A stretch of 64,000 nucleotides of DNA from Diadema setosum (lineage: Eukaryota; Echinodermata; Echinoidea; Diadematoida; Diadematidae): assembly GCA_033980235.1 (NCBI GenBank), contig CM067064.1:27901781-27965780 (forward strand), given 5' to 3'. The translations under genes and the position numbers were made by a program. Positions 39,415 to 51,400 of this stretch are shown here, one piece after another (within the stretch, counting starts at the first letter, position 1; the number at the start of each line of letters is the position of its first letter). Below the pieces are notes generated by a model, which searched no databases, was not told the origin of the DNA, and was given only the letters and a program-made list of their open reading frames with translations.

Positions 39415-42400
39415 CCATGGATGTGAATAAATGCAGTTATATAAAGTAGAGAAATATCAATGCAAATCTGCTAGGCCTTTTTTTTTTTTCGAGTAACTCT
39501 TCCCCCCCCCCCCCCCCCAAAAAAAAAAAAAAAAAAAAAAAAAGTTAAAAAAAAAAATTTAAGATGGTGTGTTGATAATGCTGCATTTTTGCCAAATATA
39601 TCCACCGTTGCAGAGCCAAAATTGGATGCCTTCTTTTCTGGCATCCCTTCCTCCAAATCTCCTGATGTTTCTCATGGTGAAGAACCATCTTGGAGTATAG
39701 ACACTAGTGATATTCCAGACAGCAGAACTTCCCAGTACTTACAGAAAGACAATGAAGTTGAAGCAGCATCAAGCCAAAGTCATGATCACCAGCAACCGAA
39801 CTGCAGAATCGTGTTTGAGAGCCATCGGGGCACTCCCAAATCCGAGTCTGATGAGACAAGTCCTAGGCCCAGTAAGGAATCAGAAGAGTTGCCGATCAGT
39901 GATCCCTCTGAGAATATGACACCCAGAGGATTTCAACCATATGACAGTATTAGAGACCGGAGCAATACAGACAAATGTGAGGAGAGTGCACGTGAGAATG
40001 TTGCAAGCGGGTTGGATTCGTTGGAACGTGAAGGCAAGCATGTGTCGGGGACGGAGCAAACTGCCGAGGACAGCGAAAGCGGTTTCTGCGAGTCGGTGTC
40101 GTCGGGGACGACGGGCATCAGTGGCGGCAGCAGCGCGACGGGATCCTCTGGTTCCAGCCGGCAAGCCTTGAACAATGGCAGCCAGGAGCTGAGTGAGGGA
40201 GCGGCAGACAGAGGATGGTGTGAAGGAGAAGATGAAAGGATGAACAGAGAGACAAGGGGAGTGGTCGTCCATAGATCAGTGAGCAACTTTTTCCTACTAG
40301 TTTCCTCATTCAATTAAATAAATTCTACATCAATTTTTTCTTTTTTTTCTGTGTGAAGAATTGCCCTACATCGACATGAAATGGCTCCAATCATTCAGTG
40401 TTTTGGTAATGACCATGAAAAAAAAAAAAACTCGTAAAATTAATTAATTGAATAAATACGCAGTACCTGCTGCTATAAGAGATCAGAACCAAACCTGGCT
40501 GTTTGGCAGAAGCTTGTTTGTCCAGTGAGTGGTCAAGGCACCTGTCTAGTAATTGGGAGACTGTTGGTTCAAGTCCATCCTGAGTAGTTTCATCATGTTT
40601 GGTCTAATATACTTCAGCTTTAGAGAACACTGATGCAAAAATACCTTGCTGTCAGCAAAGTGAGTTTAGTTAGCGTGATATCTAATGTCTTTGTATATTT
40701 ATTTATTTTTTAACTGAAAAACCAATTTGAGAAATATTTAGATGACTTGAGAGGGTCTAAAAGAAAAGGCTTCAGAGTAGGTGAATGTCTAATATTTTTA
40801 CCAAGCAATGACTGCTCTTAAGTAGAATATTTCACTCAGTCAAATTTTTGAAGTATGGAAGGTGGTTTTTATGTCAGTTGATTTTATGGAGTCAAATGAC
40901 ACTCGAAGATGCTAAAATGTAGAAGTATGAAGTATTGAAAAATAAAAGGAGGTTGAATCTTGTTGTACTTTTCCATTTCAGGATGAGGCTGCTCCATCAT
41001 TGTCGTCATTTGAAAGGAAAGAGGTCTCCCTACCCATGTCCATTGCTGCCCTGAGGAAAACCATTGAGAAGGAAGGTAAAGTTACAAATCAGAGAAGTTT
41101 GCCAAGCATTGCTCATCACCCCCCCCCCCCCTTTAATGTAGAATCCTTAAGGATTTGGTAACAAAGATCTTTTTACATATAAAAAGGGTCACACGGGGAT
41201 ACTCTTCCTGATTAATTGTGTCAATTTTCATGTAATCTTTTGTTCTAGTGGATTAGTAGAGTGGAACTAGAAAAAGAGTGACTTCGAATAAAGTAGGATA
41301 AAATGTTCATCTATGGAAATAGGAAACGAGGAACTGTTACAACTATTTTCCTGTGCTTTTGATACATTGGATATCTTGTCATCGAGATTGTGCTTCCAGT
41401 AGTGATGTATAAGCAAATAATCAACGTTAGTGAAGGTGATGGGACAAACTATCACTTCCGAGGCGATCTGGATGTAGCTATCTTTCCGAAGCGCAGCTGA
41501 GGAAAGATAGCGTACACATTCAGATTGCCGAGGAAGTGATAGTTTGTCTCATTGCCTGAAACTTAAAGTTGATTATTTGCTTTATATTCCACATCTAGGG
41601 TCCTAGATATTCTCATTTTATTCCACATCTGAAACCGTTTTAACTGTTTTTAGGCATCCTTAGGGTTTAGGCTACGTACTTTACTTTAAACGTATGCGCG
41701 TAGATGACAAAACAACGAGTTTGCTCCGTGCACAGTGCACCGCGGCACTGAAATAAAAGTGTGTTGCACTGTGGACTATCATTTGAACTAGTTAAGTGAT
41801 AGTCCACAGTGCAACACACTTTTATTTCGTGCGTACTCATCTCGCGTTAGGACTGTATGGACTGAAGAGATCAGCGAAACAAAAGGGATTATCAACATAG
41901 AGTGTAACAAACCTTTCTTCTCAGATGATGTGATGGGCAAAACTACGCTTTATCACATGATCAGCTCTTGACCAATCCTATACTGTAAAAGTGGACATTT
42001 TCGCAGTGTTGAAATTTTTGCGCATTTCGCGCAACCAGCAACTAGCACGAAAATAAAAGCATTTGAATATTTTTGCTTGCCATATGTTCCTGTGCGTAAT
42101 GTCTTGATTCCGCAGAATTAAAAACATGAGAAACTCTTCTTGCCTGGCCAAGCGCGAAAAATTAGTTGCGCGAAAATATCCACTTTTACAGTAGCAGGAT
42201 TCTAAGTATGTGGAAATTAATCCATGATATCTTCTTTTTCATAAAATGGTAACAGGAGAAAGAAACAATTTACAGTTTTATTACTCAACGATTTCTCAAA
42301 AACTAAACATTGAAGAAGAGGCTAGTGTGCAGTTGAACAGAGAAGAAGAGCAAGTAATTTGAAAATGCTGGCCAATTTCCACCTTCTACTTCATGTTATT

Positions 42401-45400
42401 GTAAGTGTATATTGCGTGGCTTATCTCTTAGCAGTAGATCATATTAACTATAACGGATGTATATTACATGTGGTTTCTTGTGTAAGACTGAATGTACGTC
42501 TCCTTTCTCCAAGAATCTGGAGAAATGAGCCAGGCCAAGTTTGGCCGAGCCTTTCGGGCCAAGATCGCTCCGTCAGACAACGTGTCAGCAGAGGAAGAAT
42601 TGAGACGAGAGATCAGGTCAGACATTTTTTGGGAAAAGGGAAAACAAGAAATAGTTATTGATTTGGTGAGGGTATTATTTTCAAACTGAACACCAATTAC
42701 CAGCAAACATCTTGCTATCTTATTCGTCAAATGTAGTAATAACGTATGATGTAATATCTTGCAAAGGAAACAAAATTGAAAAAAATTAATTGTAAAGTAT
42801 TTCTTTTGATATAATGTTGCATAGGGCAATATCATGATAAAAATGTTAAACTGTTTCTGCATCACTGTCAGCCCTGCATACTCGGTATGTGTCTTACAGG
42901 GGGAAAAATGCATACTTTCATTACTTTTTTTACAGGGTATATCACTGTTTTATATTGCAAATATTGATAAATTCCTATTGCAATATGCAAGGGTTACATA
43001 CTCTGCTACCACCTACTATATTCAGATAAGTTTTAAAGGTCCTGTTTACCTTTGGGAGCATTGATTTAAAAACATTCAAGATGTCACTTTTGATGCATAT
43101 GTGTAGGTCAGTTGTATCACAAAACTTCCTACCATATGAAATTTTTGCAATGAAGCCGAAAGTATAAGGAGATATCACTATTTTTGCCATTAAACCATAA
43201 TGGTTTAGTCTGGACACATTTTTATTATAACCATTGTTCACTTTTTGTGTATTTATCAAAACTTAATATCGATTATACTGGTTCAAATTTTAACACTGGT
43301 TGTTTCTCTCCCTAACTCACATTTTAGAACTATTTTGAAGCACTAAAGCTGGGTTTTTATTATGCCTCCGCCACGAAGTGGTGCCGGAGGCATTATGTTT
43401 TCGGGTTGTCCGTCCGTCCGTCCGTCCGTACGTCCGTACGTCTGTACGTCTGTACGTCCGTACGTCCGTCCGCTTTCGTTTACACGATAACTTGAGTAAT
43501 ATTTACTGGAATTTTACCAAACTTGGTTCAAGTATGAAGTATGATGGGGCAATTATTTGATTAGATTTTGGGTGAAATCGGCTAAAGGTCAAAGGTCAAG
43601 GTCAAATCATGAAATTGTATCCGTTTACGAGATAACTCGAGACTGGATAAAGCAAATTTCACCAAACTTTGTTGGAGGATGATGTATAATGGGACAATTA
43701 CTTGATTAGTTTTTCAGTGAAATCGGACAGAGGTCAAAGGTCAAAGATCAAGGTCAAATCCTAAAATTTATCTGTTTACGTGATAACTCAAAACTGGATG
43801 AAGCAGCTTTCACCAAACTTGGTCCAAGGATGATGTATGATAGGACAATAATTTAGTTGAGTAGATTTCAGTGACATTGGCAAGAGGTCAAAGGTCAAAC
43901 GGTCAAGGTCACATGCTACAAATGTTGCAATTTCCCCCATATCTATGCAATGCCCAAAGGTATTTTCTTGAAACTTGGTGTGAACATGTACTACTGCGTA
44001 GAGATTCCCCAGAGAGAGTTTGATGTCATAAGGTCAAAGGTCCAAAGGTCAAAGGTTAGGTGAAAATGTTGCAATATCACTTTTCTCGCAAATGGCTCAA
44101 TGTATCTTCGTGGAACTTGGTACATACGCATGTACTGACTGGCAGGGATTATCTAGGGAATTTAGGGGTCATGGGTCAATAGTCAGGGGTCAAAGGTCAA
44201 GGTCATCTCAAATTTTTACTATTTCCCTCATATACTAGTATATGCAATGCTTGCATTATTAGTTTCAAAACTTTACACATGCATTACCTAATGGAGATTA
44301 TCTGGGAAATTTCCAGCCAGAAGGTCAAAGGTCAAAGGTTAAGGGTCAAAGGCCAGGTTTCAATGCTCCCCCCCCCCAAAAAAAAAAAAAAAAAAAAATC
44401 CATTTTGTACCGTCATTACACTCTTTCTTCATACCTTGGAAATTACTCAATGCATAAACTTATAAAAAGGTCTGACTGTCAGAATTCAAGTAAAAATTCT
44501 CAATTCCCCATATTGTATGTGTACCTGCACTCTTAAAAAATTAAAGCAAACCCAGTTCAAGACATTTCTGACAAACCTGTCATTTCAATATTTTGCCAGT
44601 TATGTGAAACTGTCATGGATCACACATTGTGAAGACATTGTACTATACGCCTATTGAGAGAATCATGTATTATGGCGGAGGCATCAGTCGCCATAGCGAC
44701 ATTTCTAGTTTTATCTGCAAAAGGTAAATTATGCCTGTAACACAAAATTACATGAATCAGTAAATCTATACGAAATCTGGGACAGGCATCTATTTATCCA
44801 CCTGTGTTTGTGTTTCCACACCTATTTTCTTCAGGTTTTAGTGGTGCACATTAAGTTTTAGATCTCTATATGAGACCTTTGCAGACCACCAAATGATGTG
44901 CATAATTTTTTATTTGAAGTACTTCACATAATGAACAACTGACTCGCATGTTTGGTATTAAGTGAAATGTCACAACTACTCTTTCACTCATTTGCTTTTT
45001 TACTTTTTAATTACAAGTCAGTTTAATTACAAGTCAGTGTCCAAGATTTGTGACTTTTTAAGTCCTGCTTTTCACATGATGATCTTTTGCTTGCTGAACA
45101 TTTTTTTTTTTTCATCTCTTTTCAATATGTCTGTCTGTAGCAAAGACATGTTTGCCAAAATGGAGATTCTGGGTCAGTTCAATCTTGGTTTTATCATCGC
45201 CAAACTGGGACAAGATCTCTTCATCATCGATCAGGTAAAGATTATTGCTGTTCATTCACTCATTCGTTCATGCAATCATTTATTTATTTATTCATTCATT
45301 CACTCACACATTCATTTATTCATCCGCTCACCCATTCAATCAATCATTCAGTCATTCAGTCATTCATTGTCATTCCATTTATCAATGAATCCAATTCTCA

Positions 45401-48400
45401 TCCATCCATTTATATCTTTTTCAATCCACTGAACCATTCTTTTCTTTCCAAACTAAATTTCATACTGAAGTATGTATTGACTCAACAAATATATGAATGT
45501 GAATTAATAGGGGCAACAGAGTCTGTGAAACATGTCAAGATGTTTTTTTTTATTTTTGTCCACCTTGAATCTAGTCTGCTAATTTAGCCTGGAATGCAGA
45601 ATCAAGTTAGGCACTGGTTTGTTATGAACCAGTTCCTGTCTTTGTCTGATTACCTGCCAGTTTTGCTGAAATCAATAATGAGCTTTTGTCTATTCCCCTC
45701 CCCCTTGTTTTCAAGTTTGCATACAATCCTTGCAACATTCTCACAATGTGACAAATTTATTGTAGCCATGTTTCATATCAAAAGTAGTTTGAACCCATCA
45801 TATATGACCATTTGTTCAGGTAATAATCTTTGAAAGTAACAGAAAATAAAGTGTATTATGCAGAATAAGCTCATAATGTGGAATTCTGTAATATGTATTT
45901 CAGGATGAAAGGATGGTAGTAATTTGGTTAACCAGATAATGTAATGAATATATCAATAAAGATAAAGTCTCCAAGTGATATGCTTCAGTCAAGTGATTAT
46001 TTCATTTTTTCTTCCCAATTTATCCGTCCTCCTTCCAACTAGCATGCCACTGATGAGAAGTTCAACTTTGAGACGTTGCAGAAACACACTGTCCTTCAGG
46101 GACAGAAACTCATCCAGTGAGTAGACAGACAATAATTGTTGATGCTGTTTTGCTTTTTTCCTCCTAAAATGTTTGCTCATTACATGTAAGAGAAGTTAAA
46201 TATATAATATTCAAATCAAACTCAATTCTGGTCAGTATCACATAATATTACATTTAAGTTTGGGGTTAATAACAGTAGAGGAGGTCTTGTTCAAAGGGAT
46301 GGTAAGAAAATTATCTACACAAAAGTTCTTTTATACAAACTTTTGTGCTAAAATTGTCATACGGAATTTAACCCGTTGAGGACGAGTCTTTTGTATAATC
46401 GGGTAGGTATCTATGGGAAATGTGTGTTGTAGCAAAATCAGCCCGTCCTCAACGGGTTAAGGAATCTGATACCTAAGTATCCCATACCCTTCAGGAATGA
46501 TTGATACCGCGTGATCTTACTAATGGGTATATCTGAAAGGATTTTGTTACAAAGCCTCAACTCACCAGATGGTTGGCAATTTCTCATTCAATTCAATTCA
46601 AACTCTGGTGCATTACATATGTACCAGAAGCGTCGTCTTTGCAGCATGCTCGGTTCTGACGTTCAGTGCAGGGTGCAATCATGTGAATGTATGTCTGTGT
46701 GTGTGCTGTGGGCGGTGCAGTGAGATCTCTAAAGGTGTGCAACATCCTTCCTTCATTGTTCTCTTATTTCTGTCATTCCTAGACCCTTACAGCTGGAGCT
46801 GACCGCTGTGAATGAATCTATCCTGATGGACAACCTAGACATTTTCAAGAAGAATGGATTCGATTTCATCATCGACGAAGATGGTGAGATTGATATGCGC
46901 TTGATTTGCTTTTCACATGGGTTATTGTGTTCCACTCATTTAGTATTTTGCTTCTTTTTTTTTTGTAGGTCTTGTAAGCTTTTAACCCTTCTCTTTGCAA
47001 CTTCAACACTTTTTATGCAGCATCTACAAAGATTTTTTTGCTGTTCTCTTGGTCGACTGTTCAGTGTGTGACATTTGCTACTAAGTACCATTGCACTCAT
47101 GACCTTGCATTATCTATATACTTTAAAAGTGAAAATTTGTACATATTTAGTATGACATGAAAATAACACAAAAAAGAAAGCATATGAATGTTTCTGCTTC
47201 CTGTATGTTATGATGTTTTATGTTCAAATTCTGTTGTGTTAAAGACTTGTGAAATTGATTTTACTTGGCCAGGCATAAACAACTACTTGCAAAAAAAAAA
47301 AGTGGAAGTTTTTTACACCGGTCTATACCATGTCTCAGAGTGGTAACAAGGCAAAACATGCAGTATTGATGCTGAATACTTTTTCCAATGTTTCCTCTTT
47401 GCCAGGGACCCCCACCCAGAGGATCAAATTGGTCTCCCAGCCGACCAGTAGAAACTGGACGTTTGGTAAAGATGACATCGATGAGCTCATCTTCATGCTC
47501 AGTGATGCTCCCGTGAGTCATCTTTGGTCTCTCCTGTCATCTCCTCTGGTCTCTTACCACCTTCCTCCCTTGTTCCCAACCTTTAACTACTGTAAAATGA
47601 GAAACATCCACACGCATGTTAATTTCATGAATTCTGCGAGAGCCAAGATTCGTGATATGAAAATGCATGTGAAAGTTCTTATCTACACTATATGCATTGA
47701 ATGCAAGTGGCAATTCACAAAAATTTCATGCAGCGAATATATCATGTTTTACAGTACCCTCTCCTGATTTCTTCCTTGTGCTTGTAGAGACTTTTTTGAA
47801 TTCAGGGTTTTTGTTGTTGTTGTTGTCATTCAGCTATCTTTCCTATAGTTGAAAATGGAGAGATGACAGCACTCTCATGGTTGTATAATTCACATATCCG
47901 TTACAGTTTGTGACAAAGCAGTTGCAGAAGTATTAACCTTTGTTGTGTCCTGTGGAAGTGTAAGATCAACTGTATACAAATTATAGACCCATTTGCTTCG
48001 GGTGCTGTTTTTTATTTCAGTGTCTATTTCAGCCATAATTGGGAGGCTGCGGCATGCCTTGATAGTTGATTTATGCACAGATATAGCAATGCACCTAACT
48101 CATTGTATAACCCATTGGGTTATTTTTTTTTTCTTATTTTGGAAGCTTCCCCCCCCCCCCCCAACCAGTGATGGTCGACATAAGTTTCAACGTTTTAAAG
48201 TCGAATAGGTCTATAGACATGGCACAGACTGTAACCGTAGCACAGAAACATCAATGAAATGTTGGTTCCTCTGTGGTGGTCACTTCACAAGATGTTTTGT
48301 TTCTGACCCCCGGCTGGACAGGGCGTGTCCTGCAGACCAACCAGGGTGAGGCAGATGTTTGCCTCTAGGGCGTGTCGCAAGTCCATCATGATCGGCACGG

Positions 48401-51400
48401 CCCTCAACCAGGCAGAGATGAAGAAGGTAACGTGTTGCCTGATGGCACGGTCTCGTGGTTTTGTCACTATGCTTGATAAGTGGGTCATGGATTCAAGCCC
48501 TTCTAGATGGAACTTTTTATATCACCTGGGGGTATTATTTATAGGCACAGTTTCTGTTTGAATGATTGTATTCCACTTTTTGAAGTCTACTGGTTTTGAG
48601 GGTTAAGGAAATGGACGACCATAGGCTGCAATATACACAATCCAACTCTACCCACATGCACTGTTCCTTGGTCAAGATACTGAATTCACATTGCTCCAAA
48701 TTGTGCAGCTTTATCTGGGTATCCCGCAGATTAATGGTTAGCTGATAGTGGCCTGGTATTCTGTTGTGCCATAATCATATAGACCGATTCTGTGACGCGC
48801 TATGTGTATTTTTGGCATGGGCAGCGCCATTACTGTGGTGTCTCAGCCGACCCCCCCTCCTCTCTCCCCCACCCCTCTCGCGCACGGAATGAAAAACTGA
48901 TGCATGGTTGTTTTAGCCAATGGGCGTCTCGTACTGAGTGCGCAAATGCGTGCTTAGTGCGCAGAACTCTGTTACAAGTGCGCGATAAACATGTTGCCCG
49001 TGGGGTGGGGGAGAGGAGGGGGGGACGGCTGGGACACCGCAAAATGAGCTTATGGCTGCGCCCAGTGCCACAAATTGTCTGCTGCCCTAAACGAACCCGA
49101 ATCGGTCTATATTTTCCTTCTTGCAACCATTAAAGGGAAGATAAACCCCAAGAACAATGTGGATTGAGTGAAAGCACCAACATTAGTAGAACACATCAGT
49201 GAAAGTTTGAAGAAAATCGGACAGTCGATGCAAAAGTTATGAATTTTTAAAGTTTTGGTGTTGGAACCGCTGGATGAGGAGACTACTAGAGGTTATGATG
49301 TATGAGTGGACAACAATACCAAGAAAATATAAAGAAAATACTACAAAAATCCATTTTTCATGAAAATTACAAATTCCATCAACTTGATATTGACATATGT
49401 TAAGGGTAGCAATTATTCCCCCTGCTTTCTGAAAGCGGTTGGTCCACTGCTCTTTCATAATTCTAGAAAAGTGAATTTTTGTTGAATTTCCTTTATATTT
49501 TCTTTGTATTGTTGTCCACTTATACGTCATATCCTCTAGTAGTCTCCTCATCCAGTGGTTCCAACACCAAAACTTTAAAAATTCCTAACTTTTGCATCGA
49601 ATGTCCGATTTTCCTCAAACTTTCACTGATGTGTTCTACTAATGTTGCTGCTTTTACTCAATCCACATTGCTCTTTGGGTTTACCTTCCCTTTAAACTTG
49701 GACAAACTTGGCCCAATAGAGGATGGTTTGCTTGATTAGAATCAACAGCTTTAGAATGTTGTTGTTTTATTCATTTTTGCTCAACTCTGTCCAGATTTGA
49801 GACATAAGGGTATCTCATGAGATATTTCAACTCTTTATGGAAAATAGATTACTGTAAAAGTGGATATTTTCGTGCGACTAATTTTTTGCGCTTGGCCAGG
49901 TAAGAAGAGTTTCGCATGTTTTTAATTCTGTGGAATCAAGACACCAAGTTATAGGCCTACAGGAACATATGGCAAGCAAAAATATTCGCATGCTATTATT
50001 TTCGCGCTAGTTTTTGGTTGCGCAAAATGCGCGAAAATTTAAACACCGCGAAAATTTCCACTTGTACAGTATTATAAGTGGATTAGGACAGCATTCAATG
50101 CAACACAACAGGACTATACTACTGAAGGGTAATGCACACAAATGACATGACTCTGAATATTCTCTCAGTTTTGACCTTCAAAAATAAATAAATAAGGGTT
50201 TAATGGAATACACATACAATTGAGAAATACAACTCTCTCAGATCCAGTGTCGACTTTCCTTGATATAAGACTTATTTGCAGGACTGCCTACATTCAGATA
50301 TCAGAATCGAGGAAATTCCTTAGGGCCACTGGGGAAATGTTTGTGTGTTATGTGCACAATAAACAAAAGTTCATTGTATCCCTGAAATCTTGGAGGCTCT
50401 TTATATTCTCATGTCAGTACATGCAAAGATATCTACTGTATATATCATGTATATTAAGTGAGTCTAATAATATTTTGCTGATTGAGATGTTCCGACAATT
50501 TTGCGAGGGGTTAAATTTGCTGCTGTGGAGTACAGAAATGTACAGAGAAATGCAATGTTTGCATGTCACATTCACGTTGGGATTAGAGTTGATATTTTCA
50601 TGTGTTGTTAAATTTGCATATAGCATTGAACTTGCTGTGTAATAACCTTGCAGAATATATGGTGTATACAGTAATTTGTCAGCGAGTCTCATTTATGTAG
50701 CTATCATATGCAGTTTTATGGTGTTGCTATAATTTTGAGTTATTTCATGAGTAATCGCCCATCTTTTTTGTTCTCCTGGCAGCTGGTTTGTCACATGGGA
50801 GATTTGGAGCAACCTTGGGTGAGTATTGCCAACACGTTTGTCCCAAATGCATGATTTGTGTTCCAACTCATGGTATCAATACTAAATTGCAAGCTTTGGT
50901 TTCAGCATTTCAGGGTCATATTTCACAAAAGAGATTTGTTACCAATGTCTATAATGTTTCTTGGTTTTTTTTTTTTTTAAAGTGAAAAAAAAAGATTGTG
51001 TTAAAAAGAAATATAATTTTCCATGGTTGTATGCAATGCTGGTCTGAAAGTGTATCCGTATATGACATATTCCAATGTTTTGTAATAAGAAACTTATTAA
51101 TTTGAATGATACACACACGCACAAAAAGAGTATTACATTATGAACTTCTGTAAATTACAACATTGCTTTTAAAGTCTGCCTTCATAATGTTGCATGAGAG
51201 AATGTTTTTGGTGAGCAGCTGAACCATACAAAACAATTCATGTATTTCTTCAGTGTCTATCTGGTATGGCATCAAGACATTTGTCAATTATCCATACCAT
51301 TTGATTTTATTTTATACACCAATGATTTGTCTCGATAGATTAGTAAATTCCATGTGTCGTATAGACATCTAACATTGTCAGGTGAATGTGCCATACTCCT

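Noticed and set aside
39880..40313. Long open frames on the minus strand (up to 130 codons)
   Set aside because: They lie opposite PMS2 exon 14, whose frame fits both neighbours; they are shadows of its GC-rich coding sequence.
48442..48515. Possible tRNA-like sequence with GGATTCAAGCCC
   Set aside because: The A box is poor and arms do not pair well; kept only as a mention beside the better candidate at 40515-40585.
49857..50061. TTTCGCG-rich inverted sequence as a possible regulatory (E2F-like) site
   Set aside because: The words belong to dispersed MITE copies, so there is no reason to call a gene-specific regulatory site.
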